From: Trichomonas vaginalis G3
Lineage: Eukaryota; Parabasalia; Trichomonadida; Trichomonadidae
Length of the DNA: 64,000 nt
Direction of reading: 5' to 3'
NCBI RefSeq assembly: GCF_026262505.1
Contig: NW_026529273.1
Span: forward strand, 1-64,000
Shown here: one piece after another, positions 39,535 to 50,300 of the stretch
How the letters are laid out: the number at the start of each line of letters is the position of its first letter
How positions within the stretch are numbered: the stretch's first letter is position 1
Notes under the pieces: model-generated
What the model was told of the DNA's origin: nothing
The model's database searches: none
The model's input: the letters and a program-made list of their open reading frames with translations, nothing else
Translations under genes and position numbers: made by a program

Positions 39535-40932
39535 ATGCAAGCTGTAGGATTAACAACCGAAGCTGCATTCACAAACTATATGAGACGTACAGAAGGCTTT
39601 AGCCGTACTTCTGCTATCAAGACTATTGCTTATTTTATTCTCTCAATCGAATTACTTCTTTTAATTCAGACTCTAGGACTTCCATATCTTGTTTCATCAA
39701 TCAACGATGTTAAGCTTGCAGCATTGGATTCAGCAAAAAGAATGTATATTGTCGAAGCTTCAGGTTTTTCAAGATTAAATAGATTTATCAAAACACAAGT
39801 TACATTTTATCGCTCAAATCTCAACAGTTTTAACTCATCAATCTCAATAGTTCAAGAATCATCAGCATTTTTGGGTTCAAAAAAGACAGAATCACAACCA
39901 ATTTCAAAACAGCACATAATAGTTCCATTTGCAAAAAATCAAACAGAAGCAGCACCTATCCATATTTTTTCTCTACCATTCGTAAACTTTGATAAGTTCA
40001 AAGCTGTTCTACATATTGATTATGAAGATGGAAACCCTCTTAACTGCAGATTCTCATTGATATCAGTCGATACGGCATTCACCATTGTCACTATTACTCT
40101 CAGAAGCATTTTATTCCTTATTTCAGTTCTTTTATTTTTCAAATTCCGAAAACTTCGGTTTACCATTCAAGCAACATCACTTGGAAACTGGTTGATTATC
40201 TTAATTATTTCATGTGCCATGCTTTCAACCAATCCATTCTACTTCGCTGACTTTTTCGTTTCAAAATCTTTCATCAAAATCATTGATTCTTTCTTTACGC
40301 AATCATTCCTTGCATTAATTTATTACGTATCGTTCACTCATATACTTTTCAACGATAAAATCGGTGAAACTCCCTCAAGATTTTATGTTGCAATCACATC
40401 TTTCCCATTTCACATTCTCTGCTTATTATTCTTTGCTACATACACTTATGTTGTCATTATGATTCACGATGAGTCAATGATGGCCAGCTACAGCATCTTT
40501 AAATGGGCATTTGTTCTCAGAAAAATTTTATTCGCAATTTTATTCGTTTGTCAGATTGTTTTACATATAGTTATGTACTTCAAGAACAGCGCAATGTTTA
40601 GCGATCCTGATTTCATGGTACATTCGTTTTTATCAATAGTTTTTGTTGCCCAAATGTTATATGTTCAATCAAAGCTTTCTGATGAAGTTTCCTGCTTCGG
40701 AATGAACTCTTTTATAACTGCATACGCTGTTATCTATTCTTTGTTCTTTATGTTCGTAAATTGGCCGATTGAAAAAGATAATGTCATGGAAACAGAAGAT
40801 GTCATGGATAATGATGATGTAGCTATTGGAGATTTGATGGATGATGCTGAAGCTGATAATTCTGTTGTTAAACTTGAAGATCCAGTTGATCAAACTGATC
40901 CTGTTCCAAGGAATGATAATCCTGGACAGTAA
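39535..40932 (+). CDS. Polytopic membrane protein, Wntless/TMEM181-like (GOST family)
   Basis: A 465-residue protein with one membrane segment near the start (about 27-55), a lumenal domain of about 120 residues, and then about seven membrane segments between residues 180 and 415. The acidic cytoplasmic tail is about 50 residues (METEDVMDNDDVAIGDLMDD). This layout is that of the GOST seven-membrane proteins (Wntless, TMEM181, GPR107/108), which carry cargo in the secretory pathway. The TNPFYFADFF loop after the second of the seven segments resembles the TNPLYP-like stretch of that group. No exact motif proves the subfamily. The start is the first ATG after a T-rich leader. Confidence 0.5.
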   Translation: MQAVGLTTEAAFTNYMRRTEGFSRTSAIKTIAYFILSIELLLLIQTLGLPYLVSSINDVKLAALDSAKRMYIVEASGFSRLNRFIKTQVTFYRSNLNSFNSSISIVQESSAFLGSKKTESQPISKQHIIVPFAKNQTEAAPIHIFSLPFVNFDKFKAVLHIDYEDGNPLNCRFSLISVDTAFTIVTITLRSILFLISVLLFFKFRKLRFTIQATSLGNWLIILIISCAMLSTNPFYFADFFVSKSFIKIIDSFFTQSFLALIYYVSFTHILFNDKIGETPSRFYVAITSFPFHILCLLFFATYTYVVIMIHDESMMASYSIFKWAFVLRKILFAILFVCQIVLHIVMYFKNSAMFSDPDFMVHSFLSIVFVAQMLYVQSKLSDEVSCFGMNSFITAYAVIYSLFFMFVNWPIEKDNVMETEDVMDNDDVAIGDLMDDAEADNSVVKLEDPVDQTDPVPRNDNPGQ

Positions 40933-41765
40933 TTTGTATTTACCATTGTAGTTCTTTTTAGATGTAAATATTTTTTATTATTTAGAATCAAATTTTTAAT
41001 ATTTTAGAAAAATCTTCTTATTTGAACAGTGACAAATCTAATTTCAACAAGTTTACGTTCATAGCGCAAGCTGATAATCGTTTGATCAATGATCAAAGAA
41101 ATTCAATATTTGTTTAAATTAATTCTATCCTTCAAATGAATTACATTATAGAAATTGTGATAAAATCAACAACTTCTTTCAATTGTAATTGCATATATCC
41201 ATTGAAAACATCAACAATATTAGATTGACAATTGTCTAACAATTGGTTGCTAAAATTAGTTGGAATTGGCAGTAGAGAATATTATATAAACATTTATAAT
41301 AACCATTCGCTTATTTTTCGATTGTTTTGAATATTCTTTGATTTCATCGAAGAAAAGTTAACAATAGTGGAAACAACAGCAGATGGAATAGAATTGTAAT
41401 TATAAATGGTTTTGGGTCAGCGATAGTTCGTGCTTGTTCAATCATTTTTAAAAAATTCATCGAATTTTGAAAGAACCTCAAATTTAACTTGTTGTTGATA
41501 AATATTTTAGACAATTAATACCTGCAGTGGCCAAATGTTATTAAATTTCAATGACATATTCGAAAAATATAATTGATCCAAGATATTGATAGATTCTCAA
41601 AAATATTTTTATGCTTGAATTCTGTTAAAACTTATGAGGGTACTGGTTAATAATATTTTTAAATGAAGCGATATCAAAATTTTTAACCTTTGGTCAGCCA
41701 ACAAAAAAGTAATAGGATATTAGTCAGTAAATCATTTTCTACAAAAATTTTTGATGTTTTAAATT
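40933..41765. other. A/T-rich intergenic region
   Basis: About 830 bases downstream of the membrane protein gene. Short inverted repeats such as TTAGATTGACAATTGTCTAA near 41220 occur, otherwise nothing supported. Confidence 0.45.
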
Positions 41766-42598
41766 TCAATGAATAGAGGTAGGGCAACGATAGGTCAAAA
41801 AGGCTTCTCTGATAGATTTCCTTGCCTTTTGGATATGCTATAATATATAGCCTAGCATGATAGGATATGATGTCAAAAGTTAGAACATAACTTAGGATCT
41901 TGAGAAAAATGAAAAACAAAAATTACATAAAAAAAGAAAAATTTTATCTAATTTGTTTTTTTGGACCGAATAAGTAATTTTATTGAATTTCAATACGACA
42001 TATAGATTTTATTATTAGTAATAAATATAATGGTTTACTATTAACAAGGAACCTAAACTAATGAAAATTTGATTTCAAATATTGTATATGATTATCATAG
42101 ATTACCAAAATATATTGCTATTTATGAGGATATAATATTGATTATTAGTAAATCGTATAAATTTAATAAATATACCATGAATATTGAATGAATTTCTTGA
42201 TTCATAGGGGTAAAACGCGCTTTTATATGATTTAGACAGAGAATTTATGAGATGTAAATAACACAATAAAGGTTTATATTGAATATTTTCTAAAAATAAA
42301 TCGAAATTATAAAAAACAATACATTTATTCATTGAAACTACTTGGACAAATATGAAACAAGCATTCAGGCAATACTTTTGAGACTTCAACGCATCTGATA
42401 ATTTTTATATAACTTCACCTCTTATGCTTAGAGTGGAGGTATTGAGATCGTATAAGTATAGATGAGCTCACATTCAGATATGATGTGTGAACTTCTGTTT
42501 TCACTGCAATTTTGAATCAGAATAAACTCAAAACAAGAATAAAATGATATACTCACTCTCTAAATGTGTTCGAGATTTAAAGTTGTATGAATAAAACG

Positions 42599-42647
42599 AT
42601 TCATCTTTCGAAGCCTCCCATTTAATGAGAGACTTCGAAAGATGAAT
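42599..42647 (+). repeat. Hairpin module shared with the 2.5-kb palindrome
   Basis: ATTCATCTTTCGAAG pairs perfectly with CTTCGAAAGATGAAT around CCTCCCATTTAATGAGAGA. The loop-proximal part matches the TCTCATTTGATGAGAG centre of the hairpins at 13308-13600, while the stem sequence differs. Confidence 0.75.
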
Positions 42648-42797
42648 GTATTCATGTAGATGAAATACTATATATGACCATGTGTGATACTAAAGATATC
42701 AAAATGTTCATTTTTAAGTGCAATAGAAGGGTTATCTCTCGTAAAATCTCAATTTAAGGAAGATTTAGAAAGAACTCCTTTCCTAAGTAGATAGTGT

Positions 42798-43067
42798 GTG
42801 GTTTCTGTCTTTTGGTTGATCAGGAACTATGAAATTAAGTCGGACAGAAAGAAGTTCTTTCCAAAACAGACTCCAAATGAGTTGTTCGAAAAGAACTTCC
42901 TTCTGTATATGGATAATTGTAGTTACCGCACTGAAGTATGTGATTGTGATGATGGAGTTCTCGATAAATCTAAAATCGGATTAAGATTAATTGAAAACTC
43001 AAGTAATTCTTTGAAATCTTGTGTTGTCTGGCACTATAATAACCAAAGAATGAGAATATTATGTTGA
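42798..43067 (+). pseudogene. Possible gene fragment inside the 3.4-kb element
   Basis: An 89-codon frame (NYEIKSDRKKFFPKQTPNEL, YMDNCSYRTEVCDCDDGVLD) with several cysteines and charged residues and fewer A/T-only codons than its surroundings. It could be the remnant of an element-encoded zinc-binding protein or captured host sequence. I do not recognise it and it has no clear start context. Confidence 0.3.
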
Positions 43068-45330
43068 ATGATGAGTACGTGTGCTCGGCATTCGCCGAGC
43101 GAATTGAGTTTAACGTACTATGAAAAGTGACAAATTTGGGCTTTTTTTCCTAGGGTTATGATCTCTTCCTTTCTGCTCAATACGACAGAAATGAAAGAAT
43201 GAATTTGTACTCCCTAATTGATTACTACAATCTGTATCTATCTTTAACATAGAATTAGCTGCATTGTGATTTATACTCCAGAATTATTCAATTTAAGATC
43301 AACCTCGTAAATTTTAATCATATTGCACCAATACTCCTACGTTGAGATAAGAACATGATTATACATACCAAAGCCCCATATTAAAAATCAAAATTTAGCA
43401 CCTCCATTATGCAACCACATTATTCGTCGCAAATAAGTGTATTTACGCATATTATGATGCATATTCACACAACTCGTATACATGAAAAGTTATTAAAATC
43501 AGACAAAATTATTGCAATAAGGAAAAAAAACAACTTTATTATATATGTTAGTAATGAATTACAAATATTTCTACAAAGAATGCTCAATACTTCATATAAT
43601 CTTCGAATATTTCTTATTACAAGTTAATACATTTTGACTCGAACATGATAAACAAAAGCCGACACGCTGATTACTACATTTATGAAAATATAGTACGTTT
43701 CCATTCATCTGTTTACTTGTTTTTGTTGGAATAAAATCATTTTTTTTTTCTTTCATGAAATAAGAATTTTGCTGCGAAAGCAATATCTCTAACAATAATT
43801 AATACATTACGTCAACTCTGGAATGAGTATTTATCAAATATGATATCAAAATCAAAAATTAGTTGTTTTTTATGAGTAAAAACGATGTAAATTGATTATT
43901 TGACTAATTATCAAATACTTTGATTTTCCAAATTTTTTTCGAAATTGATTTTTTCATGTGAAAATTCAGATTGTTTAATTTCATTTTTGAAATTTTGAAT
44001 TTTTTTTGGAATTTTGAGTTGATCAATTCAGCAGAATTGATAATGCTATTGCTTTAGGGCATACCACAAGGTGATGAATAAAAGGTGAACATTAACAAAT
44101 TATTTTAAATCACAAATATCATCCTCATCAACTTTAATTCTAAAAAGAACTGTACTGAATTATGAAAATGCATGATTTACATTATTAAAATCTTTGAATG
44201 AAAATAGTACAAGATAAGTTTTTTTCATTTTTAATTAGATTTAAACGAAAAACTACTCCATATTAAAATTTAAGTCGAGAAATCGTATTTTGTTCTTATT
44301 TGTTAGCATTTTGTAGACATTCTAATCTTGAATTAATTTGTTACATGATATTATTAACAAATTTAACTGAAAAAATATGTTAATATGGAATAAACCATGA
44401 TTATATAAGCTATCAATGCTATATATACATATGTAAAAGATTCATATTAACTCAATTAACAAAATGATAGATTTTCATAAAGGTTCAATCTAGGTTCGTC
44501 CGAAAATTTTGATTTTTATATAGAAGACATAGTTTCATATACATAATTAAATTTTCAAACAAATTTGATCATACCATTTATTAAGCAGGATAGTATATTA
44601 ATTATTATCAGTATAAAAATATAAAAATGATTATATTTAATTATTGCATAATTTAGTCAAAGAGTTATAAGCCTCAAGTGATCGTTATCACCTTCAATGC
44701 ACGTATACTTTATTGATTCATAGATATTTAATCTATGTTTGACATGTTGTTGTCGTCATTCGTTTTGTTCCCATTCTTCCTAAGTTAGAATTAGAGAATA
44801 CACCATCCACATCATCTAATTTGGTCCTCAGCGATAGATTGGTTCATTTTGGAGGAGTCCCATCAGACAGTTTTCGAGCACCAAATATCAAATTTTAATG
44901 TATACAAATCTTTAGTGATTTATCTCTTTTATGATGAGTAAAAGGTTTCTGCTCATCAACATTTGATTTCCGACATATATGATTTCTAATTGCAATTATT
45001 TACTTTCTTTTTATAATCTAACTCTGTGACTCATACCATAAATTAATTATTGGAAAGTGTCAATATGTTTGGCACAACGCATGGCGGAAGATACCAAACC
45101 ATGCAGGGAATATGATACGTTTAAGATCTCCGAACTTTTTTTCCAAAAATTTTCTATCGTTGCCCTACCTCTCAATGAATAGCAACATTTAATTTTGAAA
45201 AATAAATAAAAACGATCTACCATATGAGTATAGTTTATTCAAATGTTGACTATTTTGAAAAGTCACACAAAAAATTCAATTCAAACAATTGTCTGTCCAA
45301 AATTTTCGACAAAAAAAAAATTTTTTTTCT

Positions 45331-46836
45331 ATGAAATGCAAATGCGTTACCAAGTGCCAATTCTTCAAGCAATTACCACAACTACTATCTGAAATCTCAT
45401 TTCCAACCAAAAATCACGAGATAAAACTGTTACCAGGCTCAGATTGCAACTCAGAAATATATATTCGATCAAAACTCGTTTTAAATGGCTTCGGTATGAC
45501 ATCAAACCACACATACATTAAAACAATAAACATAATGGACACAGAAGTTAACTTCCAAGATGTTAACTTCTCGGGTCATATTGTTATTTCCCCTGGGTCT
45601 AGGTTTAAAGCTACTAACTGTATCTTCAATTGTTCACAGGATAACCAGGACTCTATTATCGAAATATCGCCTCAAACTACTTGTGAATTTACTAATTGTC
45701 AGTTTTCTGGAGGAAAACAGGCATCGATTACCTCTAATGGCCCTAATAGTATATTATTTAACAATTGCTCGTTCTTGCAGGCCCCAGTTACATCACTTGT
45801 TCTCTCAAATGAAACAAATATTAAATTATTTAACTGCAAGTTCCAGGGAGCTCAGAAATATGCCGTCCTCCAAACCAAGAAGACCAACTCCACATTCATT
45901 TCCTGTGATTTCTCTGACATGAAAGGAAAAGCGATTGGTTGCTGCACAGAATCGATTCTGAATATATCGGACTGCAAATTCAGCAACTGCGAGAACGGTG
46001 CTATATGTTCCGCCAACCTTTCTATCATAAAAATCACAAAATCTGAATTCAAAAATATTTCTCCAGTGGCAGTTAACATTTCTAAGGGTTCCAATGGATA
46101 CATTGAAGGATGTACATTCGATTCATGCTTACGATCCTTAGTTTGTCAAAAGAGTTACGTAGATGTGAATCATTCCGATTTTATTAAGAGTATCCTCCTA
46201 TTAATTGGTAAGTACTGCCCATTACTTATCACGAACAGCAAGTTTAGCGACTTGGATATTGTTATTTCTGATTATTCAAATCCGATATTCAGAGATAACA
46301 CGACAGACAAGGTTCTGGTGAGAACAGGAGACTATGCTAAGCCTCTGTTTATTAATACTCCATTTAATGAGCTTGTTTCTTCGAATTGTTCCCAAGTTAT
46401 TTTGAATAATTCGCCAAGAAAGGCAAACAAGCAAGTTTTAGGATCAGAAATCATCGAAGTAGAGAAAATACCTTTCGAATTACAGAGATCGAATGGAATT
46501 TTCTCTTATTCCGAAAATGATTATCAAGTTCCAGAGAAAGACCTCGAATTTACGCCTGAAGAAGGACACAAAGACATGCCACTCTTATTTATTCCATGTG
46601 GACACCTTTGCAAAGAGGAATGCTCCAGTTGCCCTGTTTGTGGAATCTCAGGAAAAACAACAAAGAGATACAAGACAGACAACTGCGTGATTTGCATGGA
46701 TGCAGAGCCAGATTTGGTGTATATGCCCTGTGGACACCAGTGCTGCTGCCACGAGTGCATGTCTTCTTGCGACGACTGCAAGAAATGTCCAATCTGTGGA
46801 GTTCCTGTCTGTTCTGTCAAGAAAATGTTCATGTAG
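45331..46836 (+). CDS. Beta-helix repeat protein with carboxy-terminal RING fingers
   Basis: About 501 residues from ATG 45331 (MKCKCVTKCQFFKQLPQLL). The frame extends upstream only by a TTG codon. Residues 50-370 are a right-handed parallel beta-helix of the NosD/pectate-lyase kind, with short repeats such as FTNCQFSGG, LFNCKFQGA, ISDCKFSNCEN and IEGCTFDSC. The carboxy end has a degenerate RING-like piece (LLFIPCGHLCKEECSSCPVCG). It is followed by a full C3HC4 RING (about 450-495: NCVICMDAEPDLVYMPCGHQ and CPICG). The likely activity is E3 ubiquitin ligation with the beta-helix as substrate reader, by analogy with beta-helix F-box proteins such as FBXO11. Substrate unknown. Confidence 0.8.
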   Translation: MKCKCVTKCQFFKQLPQLLSEISFPTKNHEIKLLPGSDCNSEIYIRSKLVLNGFGMTSNHTYIKTINIMDTEVNFQDVNFSGHIVISPGSRFKATNCIFNCSQDNQDSIIEISPQTTCEFTNCQFSGGKQASITSNGPNSILFNNCSFLQAPVTSLVLSNETNIKLFNCKFQGAQKYAVLQTKKTNSTFISCDFSDMKGKAIGCCTESILNISDCKFSNCENGAICSANLSIIKITKSEFKNISPVAVNISKGSNGYIEGCTFDSCLRSLVCQKSYVDVNHSDFIKSILLLIGKYCPLLITNSKFSDLDIVISDYSNPIFRDNTTDKVLVRTGDYAKPLFINTPFNELVSSNCSQVILNNSPRKANKQVLGSEIIEVEKIPFELQRSNGIFSYSENDYQVPEKDLEFTPEEGHKDMPLLFIPCGHLCKEECSSCPVCGISGKTTKRYKTDNCVICMDAEPDLVYMPCGHQCCCHECMSSCDDCKKCPICGVPVCSVKKMFM

Positions 46837-47229
46837 TATATATATATATATATTGTTTGTTTTTTATCTAAAAAAATAATTAATCAAATATTTTAATTTT
46901 TTGATATGTATTATCTGGGTAAAGAAATGATTTGATTGTATTATATATGATATTTGTCATTACGACATAGTTTTCTGTGGATAATTGAATTATATATATA
47001 TCTTCATATCAATATAATATCAATAAACACTCAAATTTTTGGTATTGTGCTGTTTTTAAATCGAGCTGTTGTTAAACAGTGAAGAGAAATTTAGTACTTT
47101 GTTTCGTGAGATTTTTTATTGCTTCAGAGTCAAATGCATCCTAAAATCCCTTGTTCTTATGACTGTATGATAATAAAGAAGATGTTCTGATATTTCTTCA
47201 ATAGTTTTCAATATAAGAAGGAAGGGATT
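46837..47229. other. A/T-rich intergenic region
   Basis: About 390 bases with TA runs (46839-46855 and 46995-47001). No gene seen. It carries the 3' end of the RING gene and lies beside an ankyrin relic. Confidence 0.45.
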
Positions 47230-47313
47230 CTACATGGAAGAAATATATGCAATTTCCAATACTTCGATTTTTTTTAATGCAGAATGAAGAGGAGTTTTTC
47301 CTTCTTTGTCTTT
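47230..47313 (-). pseudogene. Ankyrin-repeat relic
   Basis: On the minus strand this reads KDKEGKTPLHSALKKIEVLE then IAYISSM and a stop, which is one ankyrin repeat plus the start of the next, of the same type as ankyrin genes I and II. Nothing upstream or downstream continues it. It is a decayed fragment of a host gene copy. Confidence 0.65.
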
Positions 47314-47366
47314 TTTTAAAAATTAATAATCATATTTTATAAATTATTTTCTTCATATTTATTTAT

Positions 47367-50300
47367 TTATTTCAAGAAAACTTTAATATAATCATCTTTT
47401 TCAGCTTTGAACTTAGATATTTCATTCAAATATTTCTGCATTGTTTCACCGTATCTTGCAGCAACATCATCCAAAGACATCCTCATTATCTTTGAAGGAC
47501 TCTTGCAGAGAGAAACAGCTCCGTAATCTTCTATTTCGCAATATTCAGGGCAATAAACTTTCTTCTTTGTTGGAGCGAACTGAAGCAACTGACCCAACAT
47601 ATTCAAGATGTCGAAGTCAGGAGAAGGAATTGAAGATCTCAACACATCAATCAATATCTGTCTTCTTATTGCATCAAAGATAATAACTTGTTTCCTCAAA
47701 ATATTCATATTAGCAACAATTACTTGTGGAGCATATGTTTTGTCAGTGAATTTAATCTTCGTTGGAATGTCAGGAACAGAAGATTCCATGAATTTTGTGA
47801 AATGAGGGATGTAGAAAACACTTGTTTCATTGAGTCCTTCGACCATTTCATTGAGTGATTCAGTGAAAATAGTATCAGGAGAAACAACGAAAACTCTTCC
47901 GATTTCAATTGGAAAGATCATATCCAACAATGCAATTCTTCTAGCTCCGACAGAGAAATCAGGATTTTCTGGTGTCATTAATGATGCCGGCCATTTCTTT
48001 GCAAACAAATTCAAACTCATTCCATTCTCTTCGCAGAACTTTGGAAGAATTGATTTCATCTCTGGACTCAAATCGTTTTTGTTCATCCAGACATTTATCT
48101 TCTTTCCATCTGAAAATTCTTTGGCGGAAAGTAACATAGTCAATGTTAACTTTTCGTGTATTTTAGAACCAGTAACAACAAATATATTAATGTCTTCTGT
48201 GCTGCCACTGTAATTCATCTCGTACATCATTTCTGTGCCGTTCTTGAGTGGACAGTTAACATCGTTTTTAGAACTGACTGCAGTGTCAAAAATTGATTCA
48301 CCGGCCACTTTGTGAGGTGAACGATTATTTCTCATTCTTACGTAAAATTGGCCAGGTGAAGTGATCGCATTCCAAGAACCATGGATGTCAACGAATGTCT
48401 CGATTACAGAGGATTCATCTGAAGTGTCGACGATCTCTAGTTCTGCAACATCCATGAAATTAGGTAATTCGAACTTTGATGTACCGGAAGAAACGAATCC
48501 ATTGATACCGTATGATACAACTAAGTCGCCATCATCAATTCCATTGACTGTTACGTACTCATCATCGAAATCTGAGTAAATTTTCTCGATAGAATACGTT
48601 GAAGGAGGAATTGGTTTGATTGTGTAGTTGTATTCTGTATCAAAGAACTTGAATGTGAGCTTCTGTGGGCCAAGAGCTGTTCTGTAGAACCTTCTGATGA
48701 CATTTAAGTCAATTTCATTGATTCTATGCGGAGGCAAGACCATTAACTGGATTCTTGCAAGTCCTTTCTGTGAAATATAGTTGATCATGTCGATGCACTG
48801 CTGGAAATTGCCTCTTGTCGGATCTGCCAAAATCTTCCACGACAAAGCATCAGTATTATCCTTATCTACGTATACCAACTGTGATTCCTGGGCGAGATCT
48901 GGAAGGAGGATTCTTGGAATGCCGGCAGCAACGAAATCCATGGCCATTGTCGTAGAATAAGCGAAAGCGGCGAATCTTCCTGTAACTCTCTGTAACTGGA
49001 GCTTGAAGTGGTTGATGAAATGGCTTCCCCAGTTCATTATGTCTTCGAGGAACTTATCATCTGTAAGATTTACATGGCGGAAGACACGGCCATTGATTAC
49101 AATGACTGGGAGTTCTTCTGGCTTGTAGTTAAAGAGCATATTGAGCTTGCCAGGTAAAACTGGGTTAATTGCGTGAGATAAGTACCTGTCTTTTGACATT
49201 ACGTCTGTAAATACTGTTGTATCTGCTGATTTATCGCAGAATAAGATGGTGTAACCGAGTGGATTCTGAGGACCTTCGAAGTTATCTTGTTTTATTACGA
49301 AATCTACGAAGTCTTTCTGGACATCGTATCCGTGAGAAATGATGCCCGTACCCTGTGGAGCATCCTCGTATACCTGATGGCCGAGCTCTGTAACGACCGG
49401 CCATTTCTGAGATAATAATTGAACGATATCGACGCCTTGGAGGTCCATAATGCCATCAACTGTGCATAACTCGAAGATTGTATGGAACATATCTGCAAGA
49501 TGTTCAGGTAATTTCTTGGAATTATCCAAAATCTTTCCATTCATGGTCATATAACCGAAAGGAACCTTAGATCTCTTGAGGTATTCGCTTGTAACCTTGA
49601 TATCCTGGTATTCTTCCGAAATCGGGGAGTATAATTCGTATAATCTTTCCCAAGGAAGCATATCCTGCATGTTTGAGATAACTTTCTGGTAAGAGGCTGC
49701 GTAGATCTCTTCAGTCATAGGGTTCTTTGTATTGGAAGTTCGATTTACTCCTGCTCTTTGGAAAGCATCGATCAAAAACACGAAAGCGCTGGTCTCTGAC
49801 TGCTTGGCAATATGGTGGAAGGCGAATGCGACCTTTCTGTGAAGTCTGTTTTTGAGATTAAAGTTTGGAACTAAACCTAATCGAATCGGAAGGTTCGTAC
49901 GGATCAATGGAGCGATGGAGAAGATCTGTGTGAAGCCTTGTGTCGTTGTTGGATCGGCGTAAACGACAAAATTAATGAGATTCTTTCGGATTCTTGGATT
50001 TGGACGAATTAACTCCTGAACGGAGGTCGACCATGTAGCGTGGCTTACGTCAGTTTCGACATCGTTAAGCCATTTGACGGCGTCGTTCCTGTAATCGAGA
50101 ATAAAATTATTTTTCAGATCAATAGAGGTAGAAGTTATTCTTTCGGACAAGTTCTTGCTCAATCCGAGTTCTTCTGTCAATATCTTATTGTAAATTGTCT
50201 CTTGGTTGATGATATTGAGGATTTCGTGTGGATCATTTTTATCAAACATGAATGTACGGCCATTTATGGCAGATGCAAGGGTTCCTTGTCTGGCAAGGAA

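Larger units (their letters stand above)
41776..45171. mobile_element. 3.4-kb TIR element with 10-bp target duplication
   Basis: GAGGTAGGGCAACGATAG at 41776 is mirrored by CTATCGTTGCCCTACCTC ending at 45171. TCAATGAATA lies directly outside both ends (41766-41775 and 45172-45181). This is a clear footprint of an element making 10-bp duplications, as Mutator-like elements do. No intact transposase is visible. One 89-codon frame (42798-43067) has balanced codons. Two hairpins inside, 42599-42647 and 43083-43100, are related to hairpins in other elements of this window. The rest is A/T-rich. It is likely a non-autonomous or decayed element. Confidence 0.82.

Noticed and set aside
45289-45330. 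Upstream extension of the RING gene
   Set aside because: It depends on a TTG start and a run of Lys/Phe from poly-A/T; the first ATG is 45331.
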